DNA of 64,000 nt from Cavia porcellus. Taxonomy: Eukaryota > Chordata > Mammalia > Rodentia > Caviidae. The notes under the pieces were generated by a model. It was not told the origin of the DNA and did not search any database. It saw only the letters and a program-made list of their open reading frames with translations. Shown here in pieces: positions 47,425 through 60,551 of the stretch. Position 1 is the first letter of the stretch; every line of letters begins with the position of its first letter. A program made the translations under genes and the position numbers. The DNA is taken from assembly GCF_034190915.1 (NCBI RefSeq), contig NW_026947484.1, positions 68,465,482 to 68,529,481 on the forward strand, written 5' to 3'.

Positions 47425-49970
47425 ATAAACACATAAGTAGTTGTGACATGAGAGTAATGCATCTTATTATTTCTTTTTTTATTTTTAAGGAGAATAAAAC
47501 CAAAAACACAATAAAGCTAGTCAGAGCAGAACAATGAAAGTAATATAGGACTTCAAAACAAGATAATAGAAAATCAACAATGGCTACCATTATGTCTCTT
47601 GTTTTCTTCAAAACAGCTGTCTATACTATTGGACATAATAAAATCAACCAACCAAACAAACAAAACAAAATAAAACCAATCAAAATAAAAGAATGAAAGT
47701 GTTAGAGGACTTCAAAACCAGACAATAGGAAATCAACAATGGCTGCCATAACATAACCTGATATCTTCAAAATAGCTGTCCATTCCATCAGACACAGTGA
47801 AATCAAACAGAACGAGATAGACTAAAACCAAACTTGACAATACTTTGTAAACAATGCAGCAATTCAAAACAAGGTAATAAGAAATTAACAATGATTGTTA
47901 CCTTCCCTTTTTAAATGCTTCCTCCCTATCATTTTCATAATACTTATTGTACATTTTGGATTCCACTAACTCCTTCCTTTTTTTACACTAGGAGATAACA
48001 CAGTGTTCACCTATATGAGTCCGTCCCAGTGATTTAGCCCATGAGCATGATCTCAAGTTGTATCCACTTACCTACAAGAGCCTCGGGATTATCTTTCTTT
48101 ATAACTGAGTAGAAAACACTATATCTTTGTTATTTATTCTGTGGTTGATGGGCAAGCTACCCCTGCTTTTTTCTGATTTCCTGTCGCATAGAACATTTAA
48201 CTTTTCTTTAACTTTTGGTCTATGAATTTCCTTTTAATATGTTTAAATCTGTTTTCTATATATTGATGAATCTTGTTTCTTGATCCATGCTCCCTGTATT
48301 TCTCTTTATTGGTGAATGGAGGCCATCTACATTAGTGGTTGTAGCCGGCATGCATTGGCTCATCTCTGTCTAGCCTCCTGCTGTTGACCCACCACTTCTC
48401 CCCTTTGTTCAGTTGCCCTGTTTCGTGATCCTTCTCTGCTGCCATTTCTTAACTGTGGTTATCTTTATCTCTCTCTAGAATATCCTTTAGCACTCTCTGT
48501 AGGGTTGGTTTGGTAGTCATGAATTGCTTCAGTTGTTCTTTACCATGGAAGTATCTTATTTTTTCATTAATTTTGAAAGACAGTTTTTCAGGGTACATCA
48601 ATCTGGGTTGGAAGTGTTTTTTTATTTCAGGATTTGAAACACTTCAAGCTCTGCTTAACTTGATGGTTTGTGTTGAGAAGTCTGCTGTGATTCTGATTGG
48701 TTTTCTTTTATAGATGATCTGTTCCTTTTATCTAACAAGCTTTAATATTCTTCTATTCTTTTGCTGAATTTCTGGCATCTTGATAATTATATATCTGGGT
48801 GTAGGTTTACTTTGATTATGGCTAGTTGGGGTTCTATATCCCTTGCTTATCTGTATGCTGGGTCCTTTTCCTATGTTTGGGAAGTTTTCTGCTATTATTT
48901 CTCTAAATAGTCTTTCTGTGTCATTTGTGTTGGCCTCTGCTTTTTCACTGGCACCTCTCACTCTTAAATTATTTTTCTTTGCATTGTCTTGCAACCATTG
49001 AATTGTTATTTCCTGGTTCCTTATTATTTTTAAGAGATCTTTTCTTTCATGATCACTACCTGTAATCTTGTTTTAAAGGTCTGGGAGTCTATCTTCAGTT
49101 TTTTTAAGTGGTTTTGCCAGTTTTCAGTGGAATTTTTAATTTCCTGAATATCTCTTTGAATCTTTTTCATGCATTGTAATTCCTTCCTACATTGTTCATC
49201 CAAAGTTTCCATAATTTTCTTACACTCCTCTTTTTTTTTAAATTTATGTCTTCTTTAGATATGCTGAGCAATTCTTTCATCATGCTTGTGATTTCTTCTT
49301 TTACCTGAGACATTATTTCTAATCTGACTTTTACAGTCTCATGAAGTTGTTTCTTTACTTCAGTTGCTATCTTCTCAGAGATTTCAGGTATGTGTGCCTT
49401 CCATTTTCTTCCATGTCTGTATCTCCCAGTCTTGTTCTGTGGGGATTGAAGGTCTGAGCTTGCCTTTTGCTCCTCATCTTGACATTTTCCTTGGTTTCTC
49501 CCAAAAAAGCTGGTTGTGGAGTACCAGGAACTTCCCACACTGGCTGCCCCTCTGCAGTGTAGGGGAATGGGTAAGGCACCTAAGTTTCTCCCCAGGCTCC
49601 TTTGGAGCCAGTGTCACAGGCTTCTCCAGACCTGTGCAGCTATTCTGAGGCTTCCCTGATGGCCATAGGTGCATGGTGGTAGAGCTGCTTTTTCTCTTGG
49701 CCTGAGTGGTTACACCAGGACTCCTCCAATGGTGGCAGGTGAACAAGGGCATGCTTGTCTGATTCTCTCAGCCTATGCTGGCTGCTCACAGGAAGCAAGC
49801 ATCTCTGATGGCAGCCTGTGGGTGTATGGGATGTATCAGGATGTTTGTGCCTGACTGTTCTGGTTACCCAAGGGAAGTAAGTTTCCTGATGGTAGCATAC
49901 ATGTAGGGGTAGGTCTGGCTGTTTTTCCCTGTCTTGCTGGTACCTGAGGGAAGCAAGCATCTAGATGGTG
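47425..49970 (-). mobile_element. HAL1 (half-L1) element: ORF1 but no ORF2
   Basis: On the minus strand, a 5' region (about 49400-49970) leads into a broken L1-type ORF1: a coiled-coil part (49030-49370; EEITSMMKELLSISKEDI) and an RRM/C-terminal part (48728-48994) with NNLRVRGASEKAE, LFREIIAENFPNIGKG and RYIIIKMPEIQQK. The pieces lie in different frames, so it is dead. ORF1 passes straight into an L1-like 3' region (47.9-48.7 kb) with no ORF2, which is the defining HAL1 arrangement. Confidence 0.82.
47495..47920 (-). repeat. Diverged tandem repeats, period about 155-160 bp
   Basis: gacttcaaaacaagataata gaaaatcaacaatggctacc (from 47548) recurs as gacttcaaaaccagacaata ggaaatcaacaatggctgcc (from 47708) and as aattcaaaacaaggtaataa gaaattaacaatgattgtta (from 47861). 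The aacagctgtcta(t/..)/atagctgtccat blocks repeat too. Two and a half copies next to the HAL1 3' end. Confidence 0.8.
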
Positions 49971-50429
49971 GTAGGTGAGCAAGGGTGGTTTTGGTTATTT
50001 CCTTAATGCCTCTTTTTAGCCAGGAAAACTAGTGAGAATTCAGTCTCGTGGTTTTTGAGCTGGTTATTTAACTGAGCAACTCTGTGCACAGAATTATCTC
50101 TAGAACTCTGGGTGAATCTTTCTTATGTACCTGGAAATGCTAGGAATGGTAGGGTGACTTTATTGGACAATTCTACAATCATTCTGTAATTCTATAACAA
50201 TTCTATAAGTTCTAATTAAAAACTGCAATCTCTTTGCAAGGCTGCCAATATATAATTTCCACTTACTATACCACTATGTGAAGATAATTTTCATGAAAAA
50301 ATCATACATTTATTACTTTCCATCAGCTACACTAAATGCTCAGCAACACTTTTAACTAATCACATGCTAATGAAATAAGTCAGTTTTTAAAGCCTCATTA
50401 AGCATGAAGTTTTATAGCAAGGCCGAACA

Positions 50430-50870
50430 TTTGGGGCTATCAACGGAATAAGACTGCAGCATTTTTGAAGTCTAGACAGTTATTCAGCCTTGAAAGGAGG
50501 GAGATTCTGACACATGCTTTGACAGGGATGAACCTTGAAGACATTATGCTAAATGAAATAAGCCATTCAGCAAAGGACAAATATTTTATGAAGTCCTCTA
50601 GAGTAGTAGAAGTCATAAGAACAAAGAAGAATGGTGGTTTTCAGGCACTAGGAAAGGAGGAAATAGGGAATTATTGTTTTATGGGTACAGCACTTCAGTT
50701 GGGAAAGATGAAAATGTTCTAGAGATGCACAGCAGTGATGGTTGCACAACAGTGTGAATGAGTTTAATACCAATAACCTGTACACCAAAAGTAGTTCAAT
50801 GACAAATTTTATGCTGTGTGTTTTACCACAATTTTAAAAAGCCTATTCAATGAGTTTGTTCCTTAACAGG
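50430..50870 (+). mobile_element. L1 3' end fragment
   Basis: agttattcagccttgaaagg, gatgaaccttgaagacatta tgctaaatgaaataagcca and gaatggtggttttcaggcac mark the old L1M 3' region in forward orientation. Confidence 0.82.
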
Positions 50871-51484
50871 AAAATACTTATTAAATAAAACTCAGAATTA
50901 TCTTCCTTTGGGGATGGGTCCAACAGCATCAGTCTTTCTGAGGTGCCAGGCAGTTGGACGGAGGCTGGCAGACCTTCTGTGATAATGGGAATAGAAGGAT
51001 GCATGGGAGATATGTGACAGATGAAAATTACTATTTATGTCCTTAAGATCCTTGACAAGCAGAGTGAACACAGACAGCTAGAAGGGGACCTCACATCTGC
51101 AGCTTGAAGTGTGTGAGGGCTACCAACCACCTCCCTAAGCCAGTGTACATGGCTTTCTTTGTAGACAAGGTATCCTTCTGTGCCCAATGCTCTTCCCTCC
51201 GAGGCACTGGCATGGAACTCTGGGGTCTGTTCAGATACTCTGTCTGCTCCTCTGTACCCCAGGGGTTCACACTGCTGCAAAGAGGACTGATTGTCAATTA
51301 TGGATTCACACACATACCAATATTTTGTTTCCTTCAGCCTACACATTATTCAAAGAGCAGAGTTAAGGGTTGACTCTTTATTTTCCACTGCTTTTTGGGC
51401 CTGGCTCATAGTCAGGAGACTAAAGATAATCTATGTAAAGTGAAATCTTGGCTAACTGACTGAATATACTGGTGGTGTAGCAAC

Positions 51485-51645
51485 TGCACAAGCTCCCATT
51501 CATTGATACTTAACATGTTATAGTCACTCTACTACATAACGTTTAACTCAGAATCAGCCCCGTTTCTAAGTGAGAACCTGAGGCTCAAGGAAATTCAACA
51601 TCTTGCGAAAATATTTTCAACTAAGCAAGCAACAGAGTTGGGTTT
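51485..51645 (+). repeat. MIR-like relic
   Basis: cattgatacttaacatgtta, catcagccccgtttctaagt-like block and cctgaggctcaaggaaattc aacatcttgc. Confidence 0.5.
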
Positions 51646-52259
51646 TGTGGTTCAGGTGTGCCCAAGCTTGAGCCTGAGCTCACACTCTTTCTATAATATT
51701 TCTCTGGTTCAGATTCCATTTGCTTCTCAGCATTCCGAGCAGCTTTGCTATTTGTAAAGACAAACAGCTGGATACATGCTTTACTAAACCACTTGGTGAA
51801 ATAATGATATAAAAAACTTCACTATGAAAATGAATGAATTTTGAATGGGCATGTTGCACAAATAAGATTTATTCAATAATTGAATATATGATCTATATTT
51901 ATTTTCTCTGATAAGTAATAAGAAAGGCAATTTATTATTAAAAGGTAATTTCATGTGTCACACAAGCTGAATTTTGCAGGCAGCTTTGCCCAGCCAGTTG
52001 GATGACAATCTCCTAAAAGCATTAAAAAATTTCTTTATAATTTAATAAAATAAATTAGGGCTCTGTACAGTGATTTTCCATACTGTTTAAATTCTAAAAT
52101 GAAATAAGTTGTTGCCCCAGAATACTTACAACCAGAATTATGGTAATATCTTTTGGAGTTCTAATTTATATGAAAGTATATGTTATATTGAAGTTCTTGT
52201 ATATCTTTCCCAAATTAAAACAATTTAGGATTGCCTCTGTGTCAGAAAAGTCTCTATAA

Positions 52260-52690
52260 GTCCTAGGACGGAGATGGTGAAATTAAATGACAAGGAGAGT
52301 CAAATGGCACATGATTTCACTTATGCATGTAACCTAAAAAGTTCCCCTCATAGAAGAAGAGACCAGACTTTTAATACCACCTCTGGTGTTTGGGAGGACT
52401 GGAGATGTGGTCAAAGGTTAGGAAGTCTCAATTTGACCTGAGGAACAACATCAAAAGCTCTATTGTACAGTGTGGTAACTGTAGTTAATGATAATGTGCT
52501 ACATATGTGGAAATCCCTAAAAGAGTATATTTTAAAGGGTTTTACCACACAGAAACATGATAATTATGTGAGGTAACACATATGCTAATTAGCTCAATTT
52601 AGCCACTCTACAATGTATACATATCTCAAAACACCACACTATACACTATAAATATTTGCAATTTTGTTTGTTAATTAAGAAAAAAAAGGC
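52260..52690 (+). mobile_element. L1 3' end fragment (L1M-type)
   Basis: atggcacatgatttcactta, tgtggtaactgtagttaatg ataatg and acaatgtatacatatctcaa aacacc are standard 3' UTR landmarks of old mammalian L1s. Confidence 0.82.
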
Positions 52691-52865
52691 ATCAAAGTTT
52701 TGGTTCCAAGACCTGGCAGACCCAAAACAAGAAAAGGGCACAGTGTGATTAATATCTGGAATTAGACAAAATTCATTTACAAACCCAGTCACTGAACTGT
52801 GACTGAGAAAAATGAAGAAACATTCTTGTAAGAGGAGTATGACAGATAAAATCCCATTTATTGCC

Positions 52866-53251
52866 TGTTATGGTTGATACATTGCGTCAACTTGAGAAGT
52901 TTAGAAGTTTCAGTGATTCAGCAGGGTCAGGGTCCTTACTTTGTAAACATCCTTAGCCTGTGCAAGAGGAGGGTTCAGAGATGGTGTGAGTGCTACCTCC
53001 ACCGTGGCAGAGGGCAGCCTCCTTACAAAATAAGGAAGGAAAAGAGGCCTGCTTTCCCTCTGTGCCTTGCTTTTGCTGCTTTTTCTGTCTTCTGCTGCTT
53101 GAAGTGCTGACCTTGTGCCATGCCACCCCACCTAGGAGCCAGCTGATTATAGAGTGAAACTTCCACAAACTGTGAGCTAAATAAACCTTTCCTTCCTTAA
53201 TTTTGAGTGTTGGCTATTTTGACTCAGCAATGAGAGAAGAGTAACCAAGAC
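52866..53251 (+). mobile_element. MaLR 5' LTR
   Basis: tgttatggttgatacattgc start; gctgattatagagtgaaact; actgtgagctaaataaacct (polyadenylation signal region); end at agtaaccaagacag, directly before the internal sequence. Confidence 0.75.
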
Positions 53252-54720
53252 AGAATTTGGTACCAGAAAAGTGGGGTCATTGCTTGTGATTGTGTCTAAC
53301 CATATGGTTCAAGAGCCTTTGAGAATGGCTTGTGGGAAGAATTTGGAAAAGTTTGGAGATGTCACCTTAAAGAGTAGAGCTGAAGCATTTTAGTTGTTCT
53401 GGATAGGAGATTCTGGTCAGAGCGCAGAAGACCATAAGGCTGACATAAATCCTGCCAGTAAAGACCAGGCTCAGGAGATTTCTGCTGGAAAGAAGGACTA
53501 GATTGGTTGTTGGGGTCCAGATGATGTATGTTATAGCTTGGCAAAAAGTTTGTCTGCATTTTGCTCATGTCCAGAGTCTTTGCCTGAGATTAGAGGTAGT
53601 GGACTAATTAATCTGGCAGAAAAAATTTCAAGGCAGTCTAATGTTGAGGAAGTGGCATGGCTATTGTTGGGGGTTTTTACCCAGATCTATATTGAGAATC
53701 AAGAGCAAAGAGCCCAACAGAATAATTTAAAACATTGTGTGTTTGGACAGAAAGGGAACTCCAGTACAGCTCTGAACTTCAAAGATAGAGTTTAGAAATT
53801 TCAACTGCTGAGAAGAAACAGAAGAATAGAAAAGATGGCCTGAAGGCATTACAAAAAGCAGTAAGTCTCACATCTTTGCACCCTCAAAATTGCACAAGTG
53901 AAAGACTTCGCTTTGAGGCAAAATTTGCAGTTCACCATGTCTCAGAATGGTGGCAGCATAGAAAATTTGTTTCTCAGAATTTGATCCAGAGTGCCCAGCA
54001 ATCCAGGCACTCAACCCTTACGGCCAAGAGAAAGAAAGTCTGGATATAGCACTAACTGGCAGCAGACCTCAGTAATATCCATGTGGTGCTGGCTTTAGGT
54101 GGATGCAGAATGCAATAGTTCTGAGGTTAAGAAGGCTTCCACTGAGATTTCAGAAGGCCAGGGAGGTCCGGCAGTATGCCCCTGAGAGGGCAGTTTATGA
54201 AGCTGTGAGTGTGAAGCCAAAGGTGCAGTGGAGACCTCAGAAGTTTGGAAAAGCCAGGAACGTGAATCATCTAAGGTAGATTGCAACACCTGAGCAGAGC
54301 AGACCCAAGGAGAAGCTATGGGAGCCCCTGGAAGTACCATAGGGGTGGAGTCATGCAAGTTTTTAAAGCGTACAGCTTATCACAGAGTGCTTCAGATGTT
54401 CCATATTGAACCACAGGACTTAATGTTTACCCTGCTGCATTTTGGATTTGCTTTTGTCCCATTCCTTTGTATCCCTCTTTGTAACTTTTGGAATGAAAAG
54501 GTTTATCTTGTACCACTGAATGTTGGGAACGTTTAACTTGGTTTTCATTTGTACAGGGGCTTGCAGCTAGATTTGTCTTACATCTGAGAGGAGGCTTGGG
54601 ACTTAGACCTTTATGCAGTGCTGAAACTGTTCAGACTTTGGTAATTCTTGCAGATGGACTAAATGCCTTTTGCATAAAAGGTTGTACATGAGTCTTTGAG
54701 GGGGGCAGGGACAAATGCTA
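53252..54720 (+). mobile_element. MaLR internal sequence (non-coding, decayed)
   Basis: Continues from the LTR with aatttggtaccagaaaagtg gggtcattgc, the usual leader of MaLR (THE1/MLT-type) internal regions. Further landmarks in order: ggctgacataaatcctgcc, attaatctggcagaaaaaat ttcaaggcag, attttggatttgcttttgtcc and aggcttgggacttagacctt. It is known that MaLR internals carry no functional gag, pol or env, and no intact frame is seen. A 3' LTR after 54720 is not clear. Confidence 0.7.
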
Positions 54721-55082
54721 TAGTTCTAATGTAATATAATGTTGATAGACTTAATGCTGATCCCTAAGGATTGTTAAATCTGTGTTATAATGTTCACGTT
54801 ACACATGTCTTTGTGTCTGAAGACCAATGTAAAGAAATGCATCTTAGTGGGAGATGCAAGCTGGCAGTGGGGGTAGTGCTGAGCAGGGCATCAGCTGAAG
54901 TGAAGTCATCCAGGGGGAGCAGTGCTTCTGTGCCACCATGGAGAACAGAGTTATCAGGCCTTACAGAATGGGCCATTCGATTTCTGATCTCTTTGACGTG
55001 ATGAAGGAAGGTGAGTAGTCCATAGAGCCTTCCTGACGCTTTTGAGCTAGACAAATGTGCCACAAGGCAGAGGTGAATGCCC

Positions 55083-55471
55083 TGTCACAGTCATTTTCTT
55101 GGCCCTGGGACAAAATTTCCAATGCTTATAACTTGAGGGAAAAGAGGTTTATTTTGGATCATGGTTTCAGTACCTGACTGACTGGCTCCAAGGCAGGAAC
55201 AGAAAGTCAGAGAGGAATGGTAGAGGAAAAGGCACTCAATCTATGGCAGCCAGGAAGCACAGAGAGGAGAGGAGGTAGGGACAGGGACACCTTTCCAGGT
55301 CACACCTCCGGTGGCCACCTCCAAATAGGTTTTATCTCCTAACAACACATTTAGCTACAGAACTCATCAGGGGGTGGATCCACTGGTGAGTATAGAGCCC
55401 CCACAATCCACTCACCTTCTACACACATGAGAACGGGGGGGGGGGGCTTTTTAAAGATCTAAATCATAACC
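55083..55471 (-). mobile_element. MaLR-like solo LTR, antisense
   Basis: aaaagaggtttattttggatcatggtttcag near its left end; ggtggatccactggtgagta and aatccactcaccttc right half. Contains a 12-base G run (55435-55446). Confidence 0.65.
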
Positions 55472-56179
55472 TGGCCCAAGTCCTTCCCATGGAGCTTACT
55501 AAGATCAAAATATTTCCTGCTATCATGTTAGTCCTGAAACCCACAGGCGAGCCTTGCTGTCATGCACTTCCATTTCTGTGATCACTCAAAGACTCTCCCT
55601 AACAGCTGTTGTAACTTGAACTGAAACCCCTTCCAGGTAGGGTTGTGACAGCCTTCCCCACTCAGCTGCCCTGTGGGGAGAAACATCATCAGTGCACTGA
55701 CCTTCTCTTTCTCTGTACAAAACCGAGAAAGTGCTCACTTCATCTTTTCTCTCCTGTGCTCCCACAGCTTTTGCTTATGTCTTGCCTTCATGTGCTCAAT
55801 ATTCCAGCATCATCTCTGGTTCAGGGAAAAGAGAAGCCCTTGAAAAGAGGAAAAGTTGAGTTCCAAGTCCTAGGGCTCTTGCTGCACAGCAGCTGCTTCC
55901 CGCTCTGGTAATTGACAGTTTATTCTTTTTTGAATTGTCATTAGCACTGTGCATCCATTGGCTGTGGGTGCTACCTTCTAGGAGATCTGCTGGTTCATTC
56001 AGTGACAAGTCTGTAGGAACCACTGCACCCAGGAGACCATAGCGTCTTGGCCACTGGGGGAGCACTGCATTAGTCAGGCTGCCATATGTTTTATTGGGAG
56101 TGACTGATTTGTTTTTCAAACAGCCCAAGTGTGTGCATAAAGAAGGGAACCCTAGTTTGCCCAGTACCCGTATTGTGTC

Positions 56180-56350
56180 TGCGTAGCAGGAAGCACTGTT
56201 TTGGGTAATTGCACAAAATTTGGAGTCATCCTGACCTGGGGTTGATTTTTGGCTTCCTGCTCTGGCTGTATGAAATTAATCAAGTACATATTTCCCTGAC
56301 ATTCCTTTTCTGTAAAGTGTGGATAATAATCTCTCATAAGATGTGGTGGA
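56180..56350 (-). repeat. MIR SINE relic, antisense
   Basis: tttggagtcatcctgacctg gggttgattt, tggctgtatgaaattaatca and ccttttctgtaaagtgtgga taataat is MIR in reverse. Confidence 0.65.
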
Positions 56351-57223
56351 ATTCAGAAGAGAAAACAGAATAAAGCATCTTGCACAATCAATGAGGCAAA
56401 ATTTTAGTTATGATTATCGGATGTTTCAATTGTGTTTTATCATGAAGTCTCTAAAAAATGTAGGATAGTTAGGAACTATCAGCTTCATTTGGTCAAATAA
56501 AGAGTACAGGCATCTGAATATTAACTTTCTGAATATCATTCGAACCCTGATCAAATTGGGTTCCACATTGTGTTTTCCTACCACCCCTGAGTGGATTTGA
56601 AGAACAGATTGGCTGTATATGTGGGTGGTAATGAGGCATCTAAAATTAATGACCCTGTAGACCAAGAACAATGACCTCTCAAAACAACTGAGTTGCAAAA
56701 TGCAACCTACGCAAGTTAGTTTTTATTATTAGCAACTCCTTGGAGCAGCCTTCTTGTCCCCAGTGAAACCGGCTCCTCTTTAAGTTTGCTGTGGAAAATG
56801 CTAGAGCTGTGGGTGTGCTTTCCCCAGATCCTGAAGTCCAAGTCTGTCTAAAATGGGTGCATCTCTATTAGATGGAGCTTCTTCCTAGCACAGTTTCGCC
56901 AAATCAGGCTCAGAACTTGGGATTCTTGGTCCCAATATAGGGCATTCATGGCTCTTAGGTAATCTATTTCTATAAGTGAATGGGCAGGGGTGGGATTTGC
57001 TTTCTTAATTGACAGGTAGGAGGACAAATTAGTTGGTTTCCTCTCTCAGTGAGGGTGGAACACATAACCAGCTGAACACCAAAGTGACAACAGTGGTGTG
57101 AGCACATGTGTGTATTGTTTGTAGGCAGAGGTAGGAATGGGGAAGGTGGCATTGTGAGGTTGGAGACTCAACATCCCTAGGTGTCAGAGAGAATCTCAGG
57201 TGTTCCCCAATGTCCTTCCATGT

Positions 57224-57680
57224 TGTTATGGTTTATACCTGCATGTCCCCCCTGCCAAAGCCTCATACTCTCATAGGTGAGGCTTTGGGGAGGTGATTGG
57301 ATCATGAGCGTGTGTTGCTGGATTAGGGTGTGTGATGCTGGATTAGCACTGATTGGTTTATCATAGTGCTGGGTGAGGGTGATGGATTTTCTAAAGAGGG
57401 AAGACCTACTCTGAGTGTGGGTAGCTCCAGCCAGTATAGCCTTGCAGTATGGATGGAATAAAAGAGGCAGTGTGAAGAAGACTCACTGATTCCTTCCTAC
57501 CATGCCACAGACTGTTCCTCTTCTGCCAAGTCCCTCTGCCATGCTGCTCTTCCTGGGAGCCAGCCCACTATGGGAGTTTGTAAAACCTCTACAAACTGTG
57601 AGCTGAAATAATCCTTTCCCTCCTTCAACATGCAGGTATCAAGTATTTTGTCCTAGCAAGAAGAAAGTACCTGAGACCAC
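57224..57680 (+). mobile_element. MaLR-like LTR
   Basis: tgttatggtttatacctgca tgtcccccc start; gaggtgattggatcatgagc; ctctacaaactgtgagctga aataatcctttcc; end gtacctgagaccac. Confidence 0.78.
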
Positions 57681-57874
57681 ATGGTTTGCATCTTATCAGA
57701 ACTTTAGACTGTCTAGAACCTGATATCTGAGACTAGAACTTGTTGGAGCCTCACTATGAAGATAATGCCATGCTCCCTTTCAAAATGCCTTTTATTTGCT
57801 CTAGGTGTTTCTGTGGCCATGTTCTGTTACCTCCTCAGTCAGAGTAATGCCTTCCTTTGAGAGGCGGGAGATGG

Positions 57875-58040
57875 ATTGTCCTTCTGCTTAGAGACAGATG
57901 TCTTACATGTGAATCCCATCCTTGCCTTGGCTAGCTGTGTAAACTTGCACAATTTATGTAAACTCTCTACGTAAACTCGTACAATTTATGTAATCTCTCT
58001 GAGTTTCAATCACCTCACCTATAAATGAAGTGATCACAGC
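57875..58040 (-). repeat. MIR relic, antisense, with a 32 bp internal duplication
   Basis: cttggctagctgtgtaaactt ... ctctgagtttcaatcacctc acctataaatgaag is MIR in reverse. gtaaacttgcacaatttatg (57939) and gtaaactcgtacaatttatg (57971) are a tandem pair. Confidence 0.6.
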
Positions 58041-58462
58041 TGCTGTCCTAGTTACTTGTTGCTGAGACAAAACAACTAATGTCCAAAGTTAAGGGAGGAA
58101 AGATTTATTTGGCTCACAGTTTGTAGAGAGTTCAGTTCATACTTGGCTGACTCCAAGTCAGGGGGGCATAGCAGACTGTCATCACAGAGGAGAAACAATT
58201 TATTGTGGGCATAAAGTAGCAAATCAAGAAAGGAAAAAAAAATCACCCTCCTCCTGTCCCTTATATTGTATCTAGACTACCAGGATTAAGGTGGTGTCAA
58301 AGCAACCCGTAGACTGATTTAGTAATCACTCACCCTTAATCCTGCATCCTTAATCCTAGCTTTGCACAATAAATCAATCACACATTCTAGATTCTGCCAC
58401 TTCTGAAAAAGCCCCACCTATGACTGCATGAAGCTTTGTGGGGAAGGCATCTAAACATGAGC
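58041..58462 (-). mobile_element. MaLR-like solo LTR, antisense
   Basis: tgctgtcctagttacttgttgctgagacaa, aggaaagatttatttggctc acagtttg and a right end ggaaggcatctaaacatgag. Same build as 62822-63160. Confidence 0.65.
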
Positions 58463-60551
58463 AGTGACAGCTGCTTCACAAAGAGGTCAGCAGGATTAAA
58501 TCAGTTAACACATCAAATATGCATTGAAGACTATTAGCACACTAGTAAGTCCTCAGCAAATATTCCCTATTACTATTCACCATGGAACAAGGTCCCCGGG
58601 ATAAGCAGCATGAGAATGCAAAGACCTTCGAAAGAATTCAAATCTCAACCTGCTTCTTATTGTCTGATGACAGTAATGATCCTTTCTTTAATTTCATAGA
58701 ATAATATCAATTGCCCCAAAGTTATAATTTCTGTTCATTTTGTGTGTAGTATCAGGTAATGCTTTTTTATTCTACTATGGTTGATTCAGAAGTACCTGGG
58801 TAAATTAAAATATCTAAAAAACACTTATTCTTCAAAGCTGTTCAGTGAAGAATGGATTCTAATTTTATTAATGTCTTGCAACTCAACAGGCTTGGTCTTG
58901 TTAGATTAGCACCAAAGTTCTGGTTAAGAACGTAACAACTCTCTGTGTTTTCCCCTCAACCTAAATGTTCAATTCTAGTACCACTAACTTGCTAATATAC
59001 TGTGTACCCTAACCCATTTTATGCTAGCAAGGCAAGTCAGCCACTCTTCTATTGGAGGAACATGGAAAGCTTGTTAGCTATTCCACATTTCTTTCTTGCC
59101 CTGAAGAAAAATCTTTTAGGAATAAAAGGAAATTGTGATTTTGATCTTCATTCAGCCCCTAATCCAGTGGTCAGGAATTGCTTATGAGCTAATTTGTACA
59201 AACTTGATATAAACCCAAGGAATTATTTCTTAGACATTAATATCATAAGAGGATTCTTGATTCATCAAAACATTTCAGAGTGATGTAGCTCAATGTGCTC
59301 TTACTCTTTGATCTCTTCCCTTGATGCTTTGATATCTCCTTTAAGTATTCTACATGCATCGTAGCACGCCATATGTGCTATAGAGACCCTCGTTCTACCA
59401 GTGAAACTGTCAGCTCTCCCTCCCTCCACCAGGTGGACCTTTTCCAGCCCAAGCTTACAAAGGCATGGTGGCAAACGGGTGGAGGAGAATCCTGCAAAAG
59501 TATCTCTGTGTCATCAGAACAAAAGCAAAGCAAAGCAAAACAAAACATAGTTCTAGGAAGTCCACATGAGTTTCTAAAACAATCCAGATCATTTGATAGA
59601 AGGGGTAACTGGCTGGAAGGTAAGCAAGTTGGTATTTGAGGTACGTTTGCATTTGCACTTTTCTCCCTTAGGTCTGAGCTCTACCTTCTCACCAGGCTCA
59701 CCAGTCAGACCCTCTGAGGCACACACTTTCTGGAACTGGACACATAGCAGTGGCCTTCAGGGTAATTAGTCTGAGTCTCATTTTGAGGGGTGCTGGGCTT
59801 TAAAAGCTCAGTCTGAGATTTATATCTGCAGCCATCAGGCAGTGAGTCAGGACTGAGTGTCCTGAGCAGAGGTAGCTTGCTGCTCCTTGGAAACTCGGTC
59901 CTTGATCCACCCCTCAGGCAGCGCTGAGTCAGGCCCTCCTCCTCTTCCCAAACTGCTTACGGCTGATGTCTGACCTGCTTTGACTCCATATTGCTTTCAA
60001 AGCTGACCTTGATATTCATCATAAGTAGATTTTATACGGTGTGGTGTCCTGGGCCCCAAACTCTCCTGGAGAGGTCAATTCCTGTGCACTCTTCATGGCG
60101 GGGCAAATGATGCGTGGACAGACCATGAAAGAGTCGCCTGTGCACTCAGGGAATTTAAACTATCCTTGACTTATGCAACCCTCAAGTGTAATTTAGGCTG
60201 TAATTTTCTAAAGTTGACTTTTCAAGAGGCCAATATTTTCTGTGGACTCAAAACAACCTAGTTTTCGCAGTAGCATTAGTGATAGAGGTAAGAACTGGGT
60301 GGTCAAAACAGCAGTGACTGTGTTGTTGTCGGGGTATAAATCCAGGTCTTGGGTCAAAGATAAGGACTCGTTTCTGTGACAAGCTTTTTTAGTCATTTTT
60401 CACCTTAAATTCTCAGGGCCAGCTTAGGGAGAGGAGCACTGCTTTCATTTTAAACACAAGGAAAAAAAATTAAAGAAAACTGAGGAAATTTAAAGAAAAT
60501 TAACTCAAGTCCAAGATCACTGAATTAGTAATAAAAATATCTACCGCTTAT

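Noticed and set aside
49364..49960. Overlapping open frames of 90-120 codons on both strands
   Set aside because: They lie in the 5' region of the decayed HAL1 element and in its antisense shadow.
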